NCBI GenBank assembly: GCA_035528575.1
Contig: DATKYK010000021.1
Location: 1-64,000 of the forward strand
Length of the DNA stretch: 64,000 bases
Origin: Dehalococcoidia bacterium
GTDB lineage: Bacteria; Chloroflexota; Dehalococcoidia; E44-bin15
Reading direction: 5' to 3'
The translations under genes were made by a program, and so were the position numbers. Shown one piece after another: positions 54,150-63,003 of this stretch. The stretch's first letter is position 1. The number at the start of each line of letters is the position of its first letter. The notes beneath the pieces were generated by a model. It did no database searches, was not told the origin of the DNA, and was given only the letters and a program-made list of their open reading frames with translations.

Positions 54150-55403
54150 TTATCCTTGAAATCTTTTGACAATAAGAACTGAATTGATGCCCAGCATTCC
54201 GAAAGAGTTGTTCAGGATATAGTCTACCTTATCGACCTTTCTGGGTTCGTTGATTACGAGGTTCTTAAAAGCGCACTCAGGGTCCAGATTGTCCACATTG
54301 ATCGTCGGGTGAACGATGTGGTCTTCAAAGGAGGGCAGATTACCCGCCAGTTCTAAGGCGCCGGCAGCGCCCATAGTATGGCCGATATAGCTTTTGGTGT
54401 TGTTTATATACGAATTTGAGTCATTACCAAAGACTTCTCTTAATGCCCGGCATTCTGCCTTGTCCCCTTCAGGGGTAGCCGTGGCATGGGTATTTATGAT
54501 ATCGATGTCGCTTGCTGATATGCCAGCTCTTTTGAGGGCAAGGTTCATGCACACAACCTGCGTTTCTGCATTTGGTAGGATGAAATCGAATGCGTCTGAG
54601 TTGGTAGCATGTCCCACGATTTCGCCGTAGATCCTGGCTCCTCTTTCAAGTGCATTACTGAGTCTTTCCAAAACACATATACATCCGCCCTCGGAAACAA
54701 CGATACCATTTCTGTCTCGGTCAAAAGGTCGTGATGCCTTTTGAGGGTCGGGATGGCTCGCCAGTGCCCCCTCATTCTTAAAAGCGGCAAAAACACCGAA
54801 TGTACCAGGCGTCTCCGAGACCCCACCCGCCAGGGCCAAATCTACTTCATCCAGCAGCAACATCTGTGAACCCTGTATTATTCCAAGGTTGCCAGCGGCG
54901 CAAGCGGCTCCCAATGTGTAGTGCGGGCCGGTTATCCCCATGTTCAGGGTAACTTCGCCGGCCGGGCTGTTGGCTACTGTTCTGGGGTTATGGTGGTGGG
55001 ACCAGAAATCTACATTATAGTCGTATTGCTTTATGTTATAGATCTCATTTTCGGTTTCCACGTTACCGTGCTCGGTGATCCCCAGGTAGATACCGATTCT
55101 CGATTTATCAATAGAAGAAAGATCCAGTTTCGCATCGGCGATCGCCTCATGAGCGCAGTAGATTGCAATAGACCCTGCCCGCGTTCCACGACGAAGCTCC
55201 TTTTTCTTTTGATAGAGGAGCGGGTCAAAGTCACAAACACCGGCTATGACTTCGCCCATGTAGTGGGTCTCGATTTTCCCTACCCCCGATTTCCCGGCGA
55301 GCAGGTTCTGACGGAATTCTGAAAGATTGTTCCCGTTTGGTGCGGTTAGACCGACCCCGGTGATTACGATCCGTGTATCATAAGGCATCTTTTCAACTGC
55401 CAT
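54150..55403 (-). CDS. Beta-ketoacyl-ACP synthase II-like, copy A
   Basis: 417 residues, intact triad: Cys168 in TLGAACAAGN, His in NTHATATPEGD, His in KSYIGHTMGAAGALE. Near-parallel sequence to copy B but with changes in the substrate-facing region (ETPGTFGVFAAFKNEGALAS). Both copies keep Cys, so this is not a chain-length-factor pair. Lies between ACP and KAS III A. Confidence 0.9.
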   Translation of the reverse strand: MAVEKMPYDTRIVITGVGLTAPNGNNLSEFRQNLLAGKSGVGKIETHYMGEVIAGVCDFDPLLYQKKKELRRGTRAGSIAIYCAHEAIADAKLDLSSIDKSRIGIYLGITEHGNVETENEIYNIKQYDYNVDFWSHHHNPRTVANSPAGEVTLNMGITGPHYTLGAACAAGNLGIIQGSQMLLLDEVDLALAGGVSETPGTFGVFAAFKNEGALASHPDPQKASRPFDRDRNGIVVSEGGCICVLERLSNALERGARIYGEIVGHATNSDAFDFILPNAETQVVCMNLALKRAGISASDIDIINTHATATPEGDKAECRALREVFGNDSNSYINNTKSYIGHTMGAAGALELAGNLPSFEDHIVHPTINVDNLDPECAFKNLVINEPRKVDKVDYILNNSFGMLGINSVLIVKRFQG

Positions 55404-55421
55404 TACTTTAGGATTCTCATG

Positions 55422-56471
55422 CTACCAATTCACACCGAGCATAACAGAAGATAAGCCGCTGCCGATTCCCAGCATGGTAACTTTGTCACCGGCATTGAGA
55501 TGGCCATCGTCGATTGCTATGGCTAGCGTAATGGGGAGGGAAACGGGCCCAACGTTTCCCAGGTATTCAACACTGGAAAAGCCCTTGGATTTATCCAGAC
55601 GCAGGGTCTCGAACAACAGTTGTTGATGAACACTAGTAACCTGATGGCAGAAGATCTTGTCTACATCGGAGTTGTGCCACCGCAACTCCTTTTCCAGGGC
55701 CTTCCATGCATCGCTGGCAAGTAGCAGGCCATTTTTCAGAATTCCTTCAGAGTCGGTGCTCATGCTGGGATGGGCATGCGGGTCGAAGAAATAGGTGTCA
55801 TTCTCTATGCGACAAAGCTCATTGTGTTGGGAGGCAGTACGTACTATCCCGCCTAGAAATTTATGGCCGGATTTCGTGAGGGAGGAGTGAGTCAGCACCG
55901 CTGCTGCCGCTCCGGATCCCAGGGTCAGCGAGGCGAGGGAGCGTTTGAGCGTGGCCCGACTCATGTCCGGGTCGTTCAAGATTTCATCTATTGTAATATC
56001 ACTGATGTGCCCGCTGCTCTCGCTGCCAACCACGATCCCTGCTTTTACCTGGCCCAGTTCGATCATATTGGCCAGAATTACCATGCCGTTGACGAAGCCC
56101 AAACAGGCATTTGAGACATCGAAGAGGGTCGCCGTGGTAGGAAGTCCCAGAGAATCATGGACCAAGAAGGCGGTTGCCGGCTCCAGGAAATCGCGGCTCA
56201 GGGAAGTGTGAAGTAGGCATTCAATCTGCCCTTTATCGATTCCCGAATAGGCGATGGCCTTCTCCGCTGCCCTGGCGCTTCCCCAACTCGGGGGCGTTCC
56301 GTTGTTCCAGACTCGCCGCTCGCGAATGCCGGTCATCGTTTCAAGGCGACCGTAGGCAAGGTTTAGTTTATCGTATACTGGGGCTAATCTTTCCTCCAGA
56401 CTCAACGATGTAACGACGTTCTCTGGGAGTTCGTACCCCAAAGTCTCAATGAAGACATTATTGTACAGCAT
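55422..56471 (-). CDS. OleA/FabH-like beta-ketoacyl synthase III, copy A
   Basis: 349 residues, paralogue of copy B: Cys123 in FDVSNACLGFVNG, His in FCHQVTSVHQ, Asn in EYLGNVGPVSLPI, end LGIGSGLSSVMLGVNW. The lead TGIRERRVW is OleA-like. The 18-bp gap to KAS II A and the same order in copy B show that the pair duplicated together. Confidence 0.88.
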   Translation of the reverse strand: MLYNNVFIETLGYELPENVVTSLSLEERLAPVYDKLNLAYGRLETMTGIRERRVWNNGTPPSWGSARAAEKAIAYSGIDKGQIECLLHTSLSRDFLEPATAFLVHDSLGLPTTATLFDVSNACLGFVNGMVILANMIELGQVKAGIVVGSESSGHISDITIDEILNDPDMSRATLKRSLASLTLGSGAAAAVLTHSSLTKSGHKFLGGIVRTASQHNELCRIENDTYFFDPHAHPSMSTDSEGILKNGLLLASDAWKALEKELRWHNSDVDKIFCHQVTSVHQQLLFETLRLDKSKGFSSVEYLGNVGPVSLPITLAIAIDDGHLNAGDKVTMLGIGSGLSSVMLGVNW

Positions 56472-56617
56472 TACAATAAATCCTGATCAGACTCGCTACT
56501 ATGATGATATGCGTAGCATTTAGCAATACGCATTCTATGTCTACACTTCTCACTTCGACATGTTAGCAGCGGTTGGCATAGCACAATGGTTGTAGCCTCT
56601 AGGTGGAAATGGTTGGA

Positions 56618-57094
56618 TTACTCTTTGCGGGATCTACTTTGCCCTCTTGAAAGTAACGTCGGGATATGGAACTTGGTCTTGACCTTTGACCAGTCTTCCA
56701 CGGACTCCGGCGGAATTATCCTGTCCGGGACATACTTGTAGATGCCGGCAATGACAGCGGATATCTTTCTCGAACTCGATGCGGTATCTGGAACATACCT
56801 ATCTGCTGCGGTAATCAGAGAAGAGCGTACCTTTGGAGGAAGTGCATCCAGCCCACCGATGACCCCATCTATCACCTCAGGGGGGACATGCTTATCCAGT
56901 GTATTCATGAAAAGGAGCAGCATACTATCCGGTACATATCTATCTACCGCCTTTACCTGAAGCGAGATGACCCTCTTTGAGACAAAGCGAACCGGCGGTT
57001 CAAAGCGATATAGTTTCTTGGTCAGCGAAATCGTTCTCTTTGAGATAAATAGAACTGGCGGTGCATAGGGGGACCTTTTCCAGTTTGACAGCAT
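56618..57094 (-). CDS. Hypothetical protein at the head of the lipid locus
   Basis: 158 residues, basic, with repeats of the type ISLTKKLYRFEPPVRFVSKR, VDRYVPDSM, ADRYVPDTA, IYKYVPDRI. The recurring YVPD motif suggests a helical repeat. GGAGGGAAAGAC precedes ATG 57094. No membrane segment. First gene of the operon; function unknown. Confidence 0.6.
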   Translation of the reverse strand: MLSNWKRSPYAPPVLFISKRTISLTKKLYRFEPPVRFVSKRVISLQVKAVDRYVPDSMLLLFMNTLDKHVPPEVIDGVIGGLDALPPKVRSSLITAADRYVPDTASSSRKISAVIAGIYKYVPDRIIPPESVEDWSKVKTKFHIPTLLSRGQSRSRKE

Positions 57095-57309
57095 GTCTTT
57101 CCCTCCGGCACAAATCTACTGCAATTAGTCATGATATTGCAGTCCCTGCATCGTATAATTATCACATCTCAAGGTATGTTTGTCAAGGGCAGACTACTTA
57201 ACTCTGCTTTACTTTACCTACATCCATTCATTGCTCCCAACCGCTCACGGTAGGTTGCCGTGAACGACCCGGTTAGTGCCGTTATTGAAACCTGAGGTGT
57301 AAACTCTTT

Positions 57310-57453
57310 TTAAATTATACCCAGCGCCCACACGATGGCAAGAATTATTAGGATTGTTGGCCCAAATAGCACAGCGAGCAGAATTGGTACCACAATACCC
57401 AACTGCACGCAGGTTGCCAGTGCCTCTAGGAAGTCTTTTATGAAGCTTTTCAT
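57310..57453 (-). CDS. Small single-pass or hairpin membrane protein (47 residues)
   Basis: Begins MKSFIKDFLEALATCVQLGI; the rest is almost wholly hydrophobic (VVPILLAVLFGPTILIILAI). AAGGGGTGA lies 7 bases before ATG 57453. Located between the lipid locus and the transporter. No homologue recognised, so it is a candidate small-protein gene. Confidence 0.5.
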   Translation of the reverse strand: MKSFIKDFLEALATCVQLGIVVPILLAVLFGPTILIILAIVWALGII

Positions 57454-57948
57454 TGAATCACCCCTTGCTATTACTCAGATTTCTATGCTCAGTGGTGCCG
57501 TTTGCAATCGGCATATTTGATTATGCGTATGATACCACAATGAGCTTCATATATGCTAGAGTCTAGAGGTTGGCTGCCAACGTCAGTCATTCTTACCCAC
57601 ATTTCCATGGGGGCTGTGCTATCGAATCATCGAAGTTTTAGTGACATAACTGGCAAAGCTATATCAGTGGGGTGGGAAGAGATACGTTGCCAGACAATCT
57701 CACGGTTTGGGCCTTGCATCTGTACCTCATATAGGGGAAGGATGAACTGAAGCAGTGAATGGTGAGCCAGCCATGGTGATTGGCATGCAGTAAGCTTTGC
57801 ACACAGGTGTATGCGGGCGACTATAGATAGTTACTTCATATTTAGCTTCCCTGAATCTCTACGATGGGACTTGCAGGCAGGTCTATAACCGCAAATGGTG
57901 TAAAGTAGAAATTTGGGCTACGAAGTCTCTATTACTTCAATTGTCCAC
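57454..57948. other. Intergenic region, nothing recognised
   Basis: About 500 bp between the small membrane ORF and the transporter stop. Short open frames lack ribosome sites. No clear hairpin with T run. Confidence 0.4.
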
Positions 57949-59229
57949 CTAGTGGTATTCTCCGAGTTTGGGCCTGTAGTTCCATAGTACAAGCATAAGC
58001 GCTGCTGCCGCTATGGCACCTCCCAACCACAGGTAGAAGGCAGTATTCCACCCGTAGTTTTCCACTAAGTAGCCCGAAAGCACCCCTGTCACGGCGGCAC
58101 CAATATAGCCAACGCCATCAATAAAGCCAGCCGCTGAGGCAGCCGCCTTCCTGGTGCCGAAATCCATAGGACATGCAGCGCACATGGCAACGTGAGGTCC
58201 GTAGGTAAAGAAGCCGATAGCCATCAGTACCAGAAGCCCTACAACCCAATGTGCGCCCGTGGTTTGAATGAATACCCAGGTGAAGAAGGCTAGGAAGAGG
58301 AGCATAATGGCAGCAGCGGGTGCCCTGCGTTCTTTGAAAACCCTGTCCGACAGCCAACCGGTAAGGACGGCTCCCGCTATGCCAGCGAGAGGCATGAGCC
58401 CAGTCTTGAAGGCGGCAGTCGATATAGTTGCGCCCTCTTCTTCGAATAGGTAAGAGGGTGCCCAATCCATGAAACCGTACCTGATGATGTTCAGGAAAAA
58501 CAGGCCAAAGGCCACGATCCATATAGGGCGACTAGTTAGTACTGTGCGCAAAGTATGTGAGAAGCCGAGATAATGGTCTTCACAGGCCTCTTCTCTCTCA
58601 ATACCCTCTTCTTCCTCCTCCAGGCTGGGTAGGCCAACGACCTCAGGGGCATTGCGTCCCCTGACGTACCAGTGGATGCCTGCCACGACGAGGATGATTG
58701 CTGGCAGCCAGAAAACCCCTTGCCAACCAAAGTTGGCAGCCATCAGGCCAGCAAGGAGTATGGAGACCGCAGCTCCCACCTGATAGCTTGTGCCCATTAT
58801 CCCACTGACTCTACCTCTTATCCGGCGTGGGAACCAGTTAGCGACTGTCTTTACGCTGGGTGACCAGCCCATGGACTGTACATATCCGTTGAGTGCCCAT
58901 ATAACGACCATCGCGGTGAGGATTGTAGAAAAACCGAAAAGCAGATTGAATACTGCGCTCAGTATCAGCCCCGTTGCAATCATTACCCTGCCACCGAGCT
59001 TATCCCCTAACTGGCCGTTCACAAATTGCCCAAAGGCATAGGCGGCAAACAGGGCAGTCAGTATCCAGCCTAATGTTGTCTTGGTGTATCCCAAATCATC
59101 CTGAATGAGGGGGATGGCGACACCCATGTTGACCCGCCCCACGTAGAACATAGCGTAGCTTATCCAGAGCGATATCAGGATTCGCTTTCGCCAGTAGCGA
59201 TATACGTCTTCTGTCGCGGTCTGCTTCAC
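57949..59229 (-). CDS. MFS transporter, organophosphate:phosphate antiporter-like
   Basis: 426 residues, twelve predicted helices. YVGRVNMGVAIPLIQDDLGY, FGQFVNGQLGDKLGGR, GYVQSMGWSPSVKTVANWFP and RRIRGRVSGIMGTSYQVGAA match the GlpT/UhpT-type (OPA) branch. Likely imports a phosphorylated alcohol such as glycerol 3-phosphate; that is inference. It is 30 bp downstream of a nucleotidyltransferase gene and probably in one operon. Confidence 0.82.
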   Translation of the reverse strand: MKQTATEDVYRYWRKRILISLWISYAMFYVGRVNMGVAIPLIQDDLGYTKTTLGWILTALFAAYAFGQFVNGQLGDKLGGRVMIATGLILSAVFNLLFGFSTILTAMVVIWALNGYVQSMGWSPSVKTVANWFPRRIRGRVSGIMGTSYQVGAAVSILLAGLMAANFGWQGVFWLPAIILVVAGIHWYVRGRNAPEVVGLPSLEEEEEGIEREEACEDHYLGFSHTLRTVLTSRPIWIVAFGLFFLNIIRYGFMDWAPSYLFEEEGATISTAAFKTGLMPLAGIAGAVLTGWLSDRVFKERRAPAAAIMLLFLAFFTWVFIQTTGAHWVVGLLVLMAIGFFTYGPHVAMCAACPMDFGTRKAAASAAGFIDGVGYIGAAVTGVLSGYLVENYGWNTAFYLWLGGAIAAAALMLVLWNYRPKLGEYH

Positions 59230-59259
59230 GGCACCTCCAAGCTCCCTTACTTTGCCGCT

Positions 59260-60009
59260 TTATTGGATAAATACTTTTCGGGCTCGTTCCAGGTCTTGCG
59301 GCGTATCGATTTCCATCCAGTCGCCCTCGATGTCAATGCTTTGCGCCGGCTGTCCGTTATCGATAAGCTCCTGTATCATGTCGGTTATGTATGCCTTTTC
59401 CAGGGAGGCTGCATGCTGAAACGGAACAGCGGGGCACTCTTCTGCCACCCGATGATATGCTGTCTTCATAGCTTCGGCTCCTGACCTGGTGAACTTGGCG
59501 AGGCCTATAAATTCCCCGTGAGCCTCATCTGGACGGACCACTTCCTTGCCTATTTTTACCACCTTGCCATTTTCCACCTTGACCAGCTCAGCCTCGGAAA
59601 TGGGGTGCAGGTCACGTCCGTCATACGCATGAAGCCAGTCGACGTCCACTGTCAGGGCAATATCTGCCTCACATTCCATTAGTTTCGCCACAATCTCACT
59701 GCTATAGACGATATCTGAGTAGGAGAAGATAAAGTCGTCGTCCATTTCACGCTCGGCGTAGAATAAAGACCTGAGGATATTGTTTTCTCTAAAGTTGGGG
59801 TTCTCGTAATATGTTACGTTAGGATAATTGACTAGATGGCTGCAATAGCCCCTAACAACTGCAATCCTCTCAATCCCGTTTGCTCTCAGCGCCTCGAGCG
59901 CTCTCTCAAGGATGGTTTTACCGCCAACCGCTAACAGGCATTTTGGCATTTCGTTGGTAACGGGTATCAGGCGGCTACTGGGGCCAGCAGCAACAATAAT
60001 AGCTTTCAT
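59260..60009 (-). CDS. LicC-like nucleotidyltransferase (phospho-alcohol cytidylyltransferase type)
   Basis: 249 residues with KAIIVAAGPSSRLIPVTNEM-PKCLL (Arg13, Lys23 intact), SYSDIVYSS, VDVDWLHAYDGRD, AHGEFIGLAKF and MEIDTPQDLERA. This pattern is close to phosphocholine and 2-aminoethylphosphonate cytidylyltransferases. It would activate a head-group alcohol phosphate as its CDP or CMP derivative; exact substrate undetermined. Confidence 0.85.
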   Translation of the reverse strand: MKAIIVAAGPSSRLIPVTNEMPKCLLAVGGKTILERALEALRANGIERIAVVRGYCSHLVNYPNVTYYENPNFRENNILRSLFYAEREMDDDFIFSYSDIVYSSEIVAKLMECEADIALTVDVDWLHAYDGRDLHPISEAELVKVENGKVVKIGKEVVRPDEAHGEFIGLAKFTRSGAEAMKTAYHRVAEECPAVPFQHAASLEKAYITDMIQELIDNGQPAQSIDIEGDWMEIDTPQDLERARKVFIQ

Positions 60010-60243
60010 AATTTCACCTCTTTATTTCCATGAAAGTGGAGTATCTGGCATTTAAACGGTTACATTGTGACCCGGGCATTCTATTCGACATACGGCCACC
60101 TGAATGGGAAGTAGGCAGGCGCGGCGGTTAAAGTAGATAACTCGGATCTATGGCTTATTGGCGAAAAAGATCGATCGCCAAACGATATGCGCCTATTTTC
60201 ATCCTGTGATGATTTTGTTGGCAACCGGCATCTTGTATTTCGA

Positions 60244-61296
60244 TTAATCTATTTGTAATATTGATTGCACGTGTCCACTCACCCGATCGAAATCCTCGAC
60301 GGTGTCGATCTCCGCCCAACCGCCTTGGATATCAATGTGGCACACAGGATATCCCTGGTCTATAAGCTCTTGGATCAGGTCGGTGAAATAGGCTTTATCT
60401 ACCGAGGGTGAGCTGTGAAAGGCTCTACCGCTGTAACTCTGAATAGCCCACTCGTGGATCCGCTTTAGGGCTCCAGCACCGTCTTTTTTGAATTTAGCCA
60501 GCCCGATGAACTCACCGTGGGCTTCACCTGCTGCTATGACATTCCTACCAATCTGTCTTATCCGGTCGCCTTCAACTCTGACCAGCTCAGCCTGGGCAAC
60601 CGGGTGCTGGTGGCGCTGATAGTAGTGCTGCTCCCAGTCGGTGTCGACCACGAGCGAGATATCAGACTGATCTCGGAGAAGCAGTTCAAGCACTTGCTTG
60701 GCATACAGAATATCCGAGTAGCAGAATATAAACTCACCTTCCATCTCATCCTCCGCATGGAACAGGGAACTCAAGATGCCGGTATTATGGTAGTCTCTGT
60801 TTTCATAGTATCGTACCTCGGGGTACCTGATTTTGTCTCCCTGGTATCCACGTACCACCACAATGTCGTATATACCACATGCCCTGAGGTTTTCCAGCTC
60901 CCTGCTGAGGAGGGTCCTGTCCCCTATCTGTAGAAGGCAGTTTGGCATATCCTTGGTAAGTGGAAGCAGCATATTACTTTCACCGGCGGCTACGATGATC
61001 GCCTTGACCTTCGGGTATTTCCCCAGTGAGCGCAGGTCGAAGCCCTGCTGAGAAAGGTCGTCCAGAAAAACCTCCCAGATTTCCTGCCCATGCCTTTGGA
61101 GGATAGCTTCTGCCATTCTGTCAGCTAGCTTATCATCGAGGTGTTTCAAGATTTGGCGATGCAGTTCTCTGCCAGTCAAGCCAGTTCCCATCTCGTCCGC
61201 CAGTCCATGGGTTACGTGGCGAAAACGCTTATGTCCAGCTAGGCCTTGGGCAGTCTTAAAAAAAGACCCACAGATTTCACAGCGTATCATGAGCAC
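60244..61296 (-). CDS. C2H2 zinc finger fused to a degenerate nucleotidyltransferase
   Basis: About 350 residues. Residues 6-27 (CEICGSFFKTAQGLAGHKRF-RH) form a C-x2-C-x12-H-x4-H finger; 30-95 is a helical linker; 97-350 parallels the 59260 protein. The signature reads AAGESNMLLPLTKDMPNCLL: Arg becomes Met109 and catalytic Lys becomes Asn119, while AHGEFIGLAKF and EIDTVEDF remain. A ligand-sensing DNA-binding protein is plausible. GTG 61296 or ATG 61290; the former would be leaderless. Confidence 0.8.
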   Translation of the reverse strand: MLMIRCEICGSFFKTAQGLAGHKRFRHVTHGLADEMGTGLTGRELHRQILKHLDDKLADRMAEAILQRHGQEIWEVFLDDLSQQGFDLRSLGKYPKVKAIIVAAGESNMLLPLTKDMPNCLLQIGDRTLLSRELENLRACGIYDIVVVRGYQGDKIRYPEVRYYENRDYHNTGILSSLFHAEDEMEGEFIFCYSDILYAKQVLELLLRDQSDISLVVDTDWEQHYYQRHQHPVAQAELVRVEGDRIRQIGRNVIAAGEAHGEFIGLAKFKKDGAGALKRIHEWAIQSYSGRAFHSSPSVDKAYFTDLIQELIDQGYPVCHIDIQGGWAEIDTVEDFDRVSGHVQSILQID

Positions 61297-61329
61297 TCAG
61301 TATTATACTGAGATACTGGTTTTTGTCAA
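61296..61329 (-). promoter_or_regulatory. Promoter with overlapping palindrome before the zinc-finger gene
   Basis: On the minus strand: TTGACA (61329-61324), 16-base spacer, TATAAT (61307-61302). A perfect 8-bp inverted repeat CTCAGTAT-A-ATACTGAG (61312-61296) covers the -10 box. The predicted start of transcription falls at or next to the GTG codon. Confidence 0.65.
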
Positions 61330-61814
61330 CATACATTATCTTCACAAAGATTTATCTTTCTTACATAATGCTATGTAATTGGCAGGCGCACCTCTCATTA
61401 TTTGGTGCCACTCCATCGGAATTGAATTGGGAAAACGCTACAATACCGCAGGTAGATCGCTGAACTGCTAAAGTGGTAAGAGAATCCATTGGTGGTAGTG
61501 GAATCAGCTGTTTGAGGTCCTTGACAAATTGCTATAAATCGTGTATCAAAGAAGCACCAGAGATCATTCTGCAATTCATGGAAATATAATCATGATTATT
61601 TACTATGTTTCCGTCAAGAAGTAGGCCCATGGAGCAAGCATTGCTATATCCGGCTGAGGAATGACACCCATAGTGTCATTGGGAAAGCGCATTTATTTCA
61701 GCTAACCCATCGCGACCGATGGGGAACCGGAGGTCAGCGGTGTAACAAGTCTTTTGTGGAGTTCTATAGCGAGCCCGGAAGAAATCCGCTCAATCCAAGG
61801 AAGAAGGAATCACG
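61330..61814. other. Intergenic region, nothing recognised
   Basis: About 485 bp upstream of the small membrane protein. No supported gene or strong hairpin. An AAGGAAGAAGG ribosome site ends it. Confidence 0.4.
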
Positions 61815-62048
61815 ATGAAGTTATACACCCGCTTGATAATGGTGCCTGTTGTCCCTGCTTTCTTCTATTTGACCATCCCTCAGACGGCTGATGCTTACGA
61901 TCTCGAAAGTGGCGGTTCCAGCCTTCACTTGATCGCAGCCCTCTTCGTCGGGGGGCTTTTTGCAGCAAACCATTTCCGGGGCAGGATCAAGACCTTATAC
62001 AGGAACCTGGTCTCCCGAGGCGAAAAACGTGAAAGAGCCGAAGACTAG
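61815..62048 (+). CDS. Small membrane-anchored protein
   Basis: 77 residues: an N-terminal signal or anchor (MVPVVPAFFYLTIPQTADAY), a second hydrophobic helix (LHLIAALFVGGLFAANHF) and a basic cytosolic tail (RGRIKTLYRNLVSRGEKRER). Strong AGGAAGAAGGA site. No family recognised. A short hairpin ATCCCGAA/TTTCGGGAT follows at about 62057. Confidence 0.65.
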   Translation: MKLYTRLIMVPVVPAFFYLTIPQTADAYDLESGGSSLHLIAALFVGGLFAANHFRGRIKTLYRNLVSRGEKRERAED

Positions 62049-62172
62049 ATGAAGTATCCCGAACTCGTTTCGGGATCCAAGCGGGTTCCTTTTCTTTGGA
62101 GAACCAGAACCGCAAGAACGCGCCCATTCTTAGAGATGCCCAGGCTGTGGTGATAGATGCCGCTGTTTGGTG

Positions 62173-62679
62173 CTATCTATTTGTGTAGATACTCCATGTA
62201 TAGACAACATACTTTCTAAATGTATACAACCCGACAGCGAACGTAACAAGAAGAAGTGGTAGTGCGTACTGCCAACCGATTATGTATGCCATAATTGTTG
62301 GATACACAAAGGCAGCAAGAATGTTTGTATCAAAATGAGGTACTGTAGGCCTTCCTTTTTTCCTTGAGATAAGCCATATTACAGGGGCTGTAAGAGCCAG
62401 TCCTATCACCCCTACTACAAAAAGCGACAACCCCTCGCCTTTTATGAAAAGTGCAACTCCTGTCAGAATAAGAAGAAAGATATCAGCCAAACCGTCAAAG
62501 GTTGCCCCGTATGAAGCTGTTTTCTTGCTTCTCCTTGCAAAATAACCGTCCAGCAAATCGGTTATCGCTGCCGCAGCGAAAAGATAGAATGCAGCAAGCG
62601 TCTCATTTGCGAATATGAGCCAGATAACTATTGGAGCAGCAATAATTCTTGAGGCTGTTAGGATGTCTGCTATTCTCAT
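62173..62679 (-). CDS. CDP-alcohol phosphatidyltransferase family protein
   Basis: 168 residues, about five membrane helices. The signature D-x2-DG-x2-AR-x8-G-x3-D-x3-D is complete (DLLDGYFARRSKKTASYGAT then FDGLAD). It joins a CDP-activated group to an alcohol to make phospholipids. Small PgsA-like size. It is near two nucleotidyltransferase-family genes and the acyl locus, so it may finish an unusual lipid. Confidence 0.9.
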   Translation of the reverse strand: MRIADILTASRIIAAPIVIWLIFANETLAAFYLFAAAAITDLLDGYFARRSKKTASYGATFDGLADIFLLILTGVALFIKGEGLSLFVVGVIGLALTAPVIWLISRKKGRPTVPHFDTNILAAFVYPTIMAYIIGWQYALPLLLVTFAVGLYTFRKYVVYTWSIYTNR

Positions 62680-63003
62680 TGCTCTGATTAGCCACCTTTT
62701 TTGGAGTTTGAGCCATCTTTTTCAATCGATTCCTTTGTTCCTTTATGCTAGAAAGAAGACCTGTTTGCTATTGGAATATGTTAGTTAGAAGTGCAATGTC
62801 TCACAGGCGTGAATTCTGTTTACTATCCGTTAACCGGATTCATTACTTGCATTTGACGTGTTATGATGGATAGCACGAGCTTGATTAAGATCCGAATTTA
62901 GTATATTAAATGGTACAAATCAATGTACCAGCACTGTGTAGGGGTTGTCAATTAATCAGTCGAATTTTCTGGATGGAAAGGTAGTGAAGAAGAGGAGGGT
63001 AAT
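62680..63003. other. Intergenic region, nothing recognised
   Basis: About 320 AT-rich bases between divergent genes, presumably with promoters for both. An AGAGGAGGG site precedes the methyltransferase gene. Confidence 0.4.

Noticed and set aside
44304-57094. Calling the cluster a ladderane or aryl-polyene locus outright
   Set aside because: No radical SAM enzymes as in anammox clusters, and no Cys-lacking chain-length factor or ammonia-lyase as in aryl-polyene clusters; only an analogy is justified.
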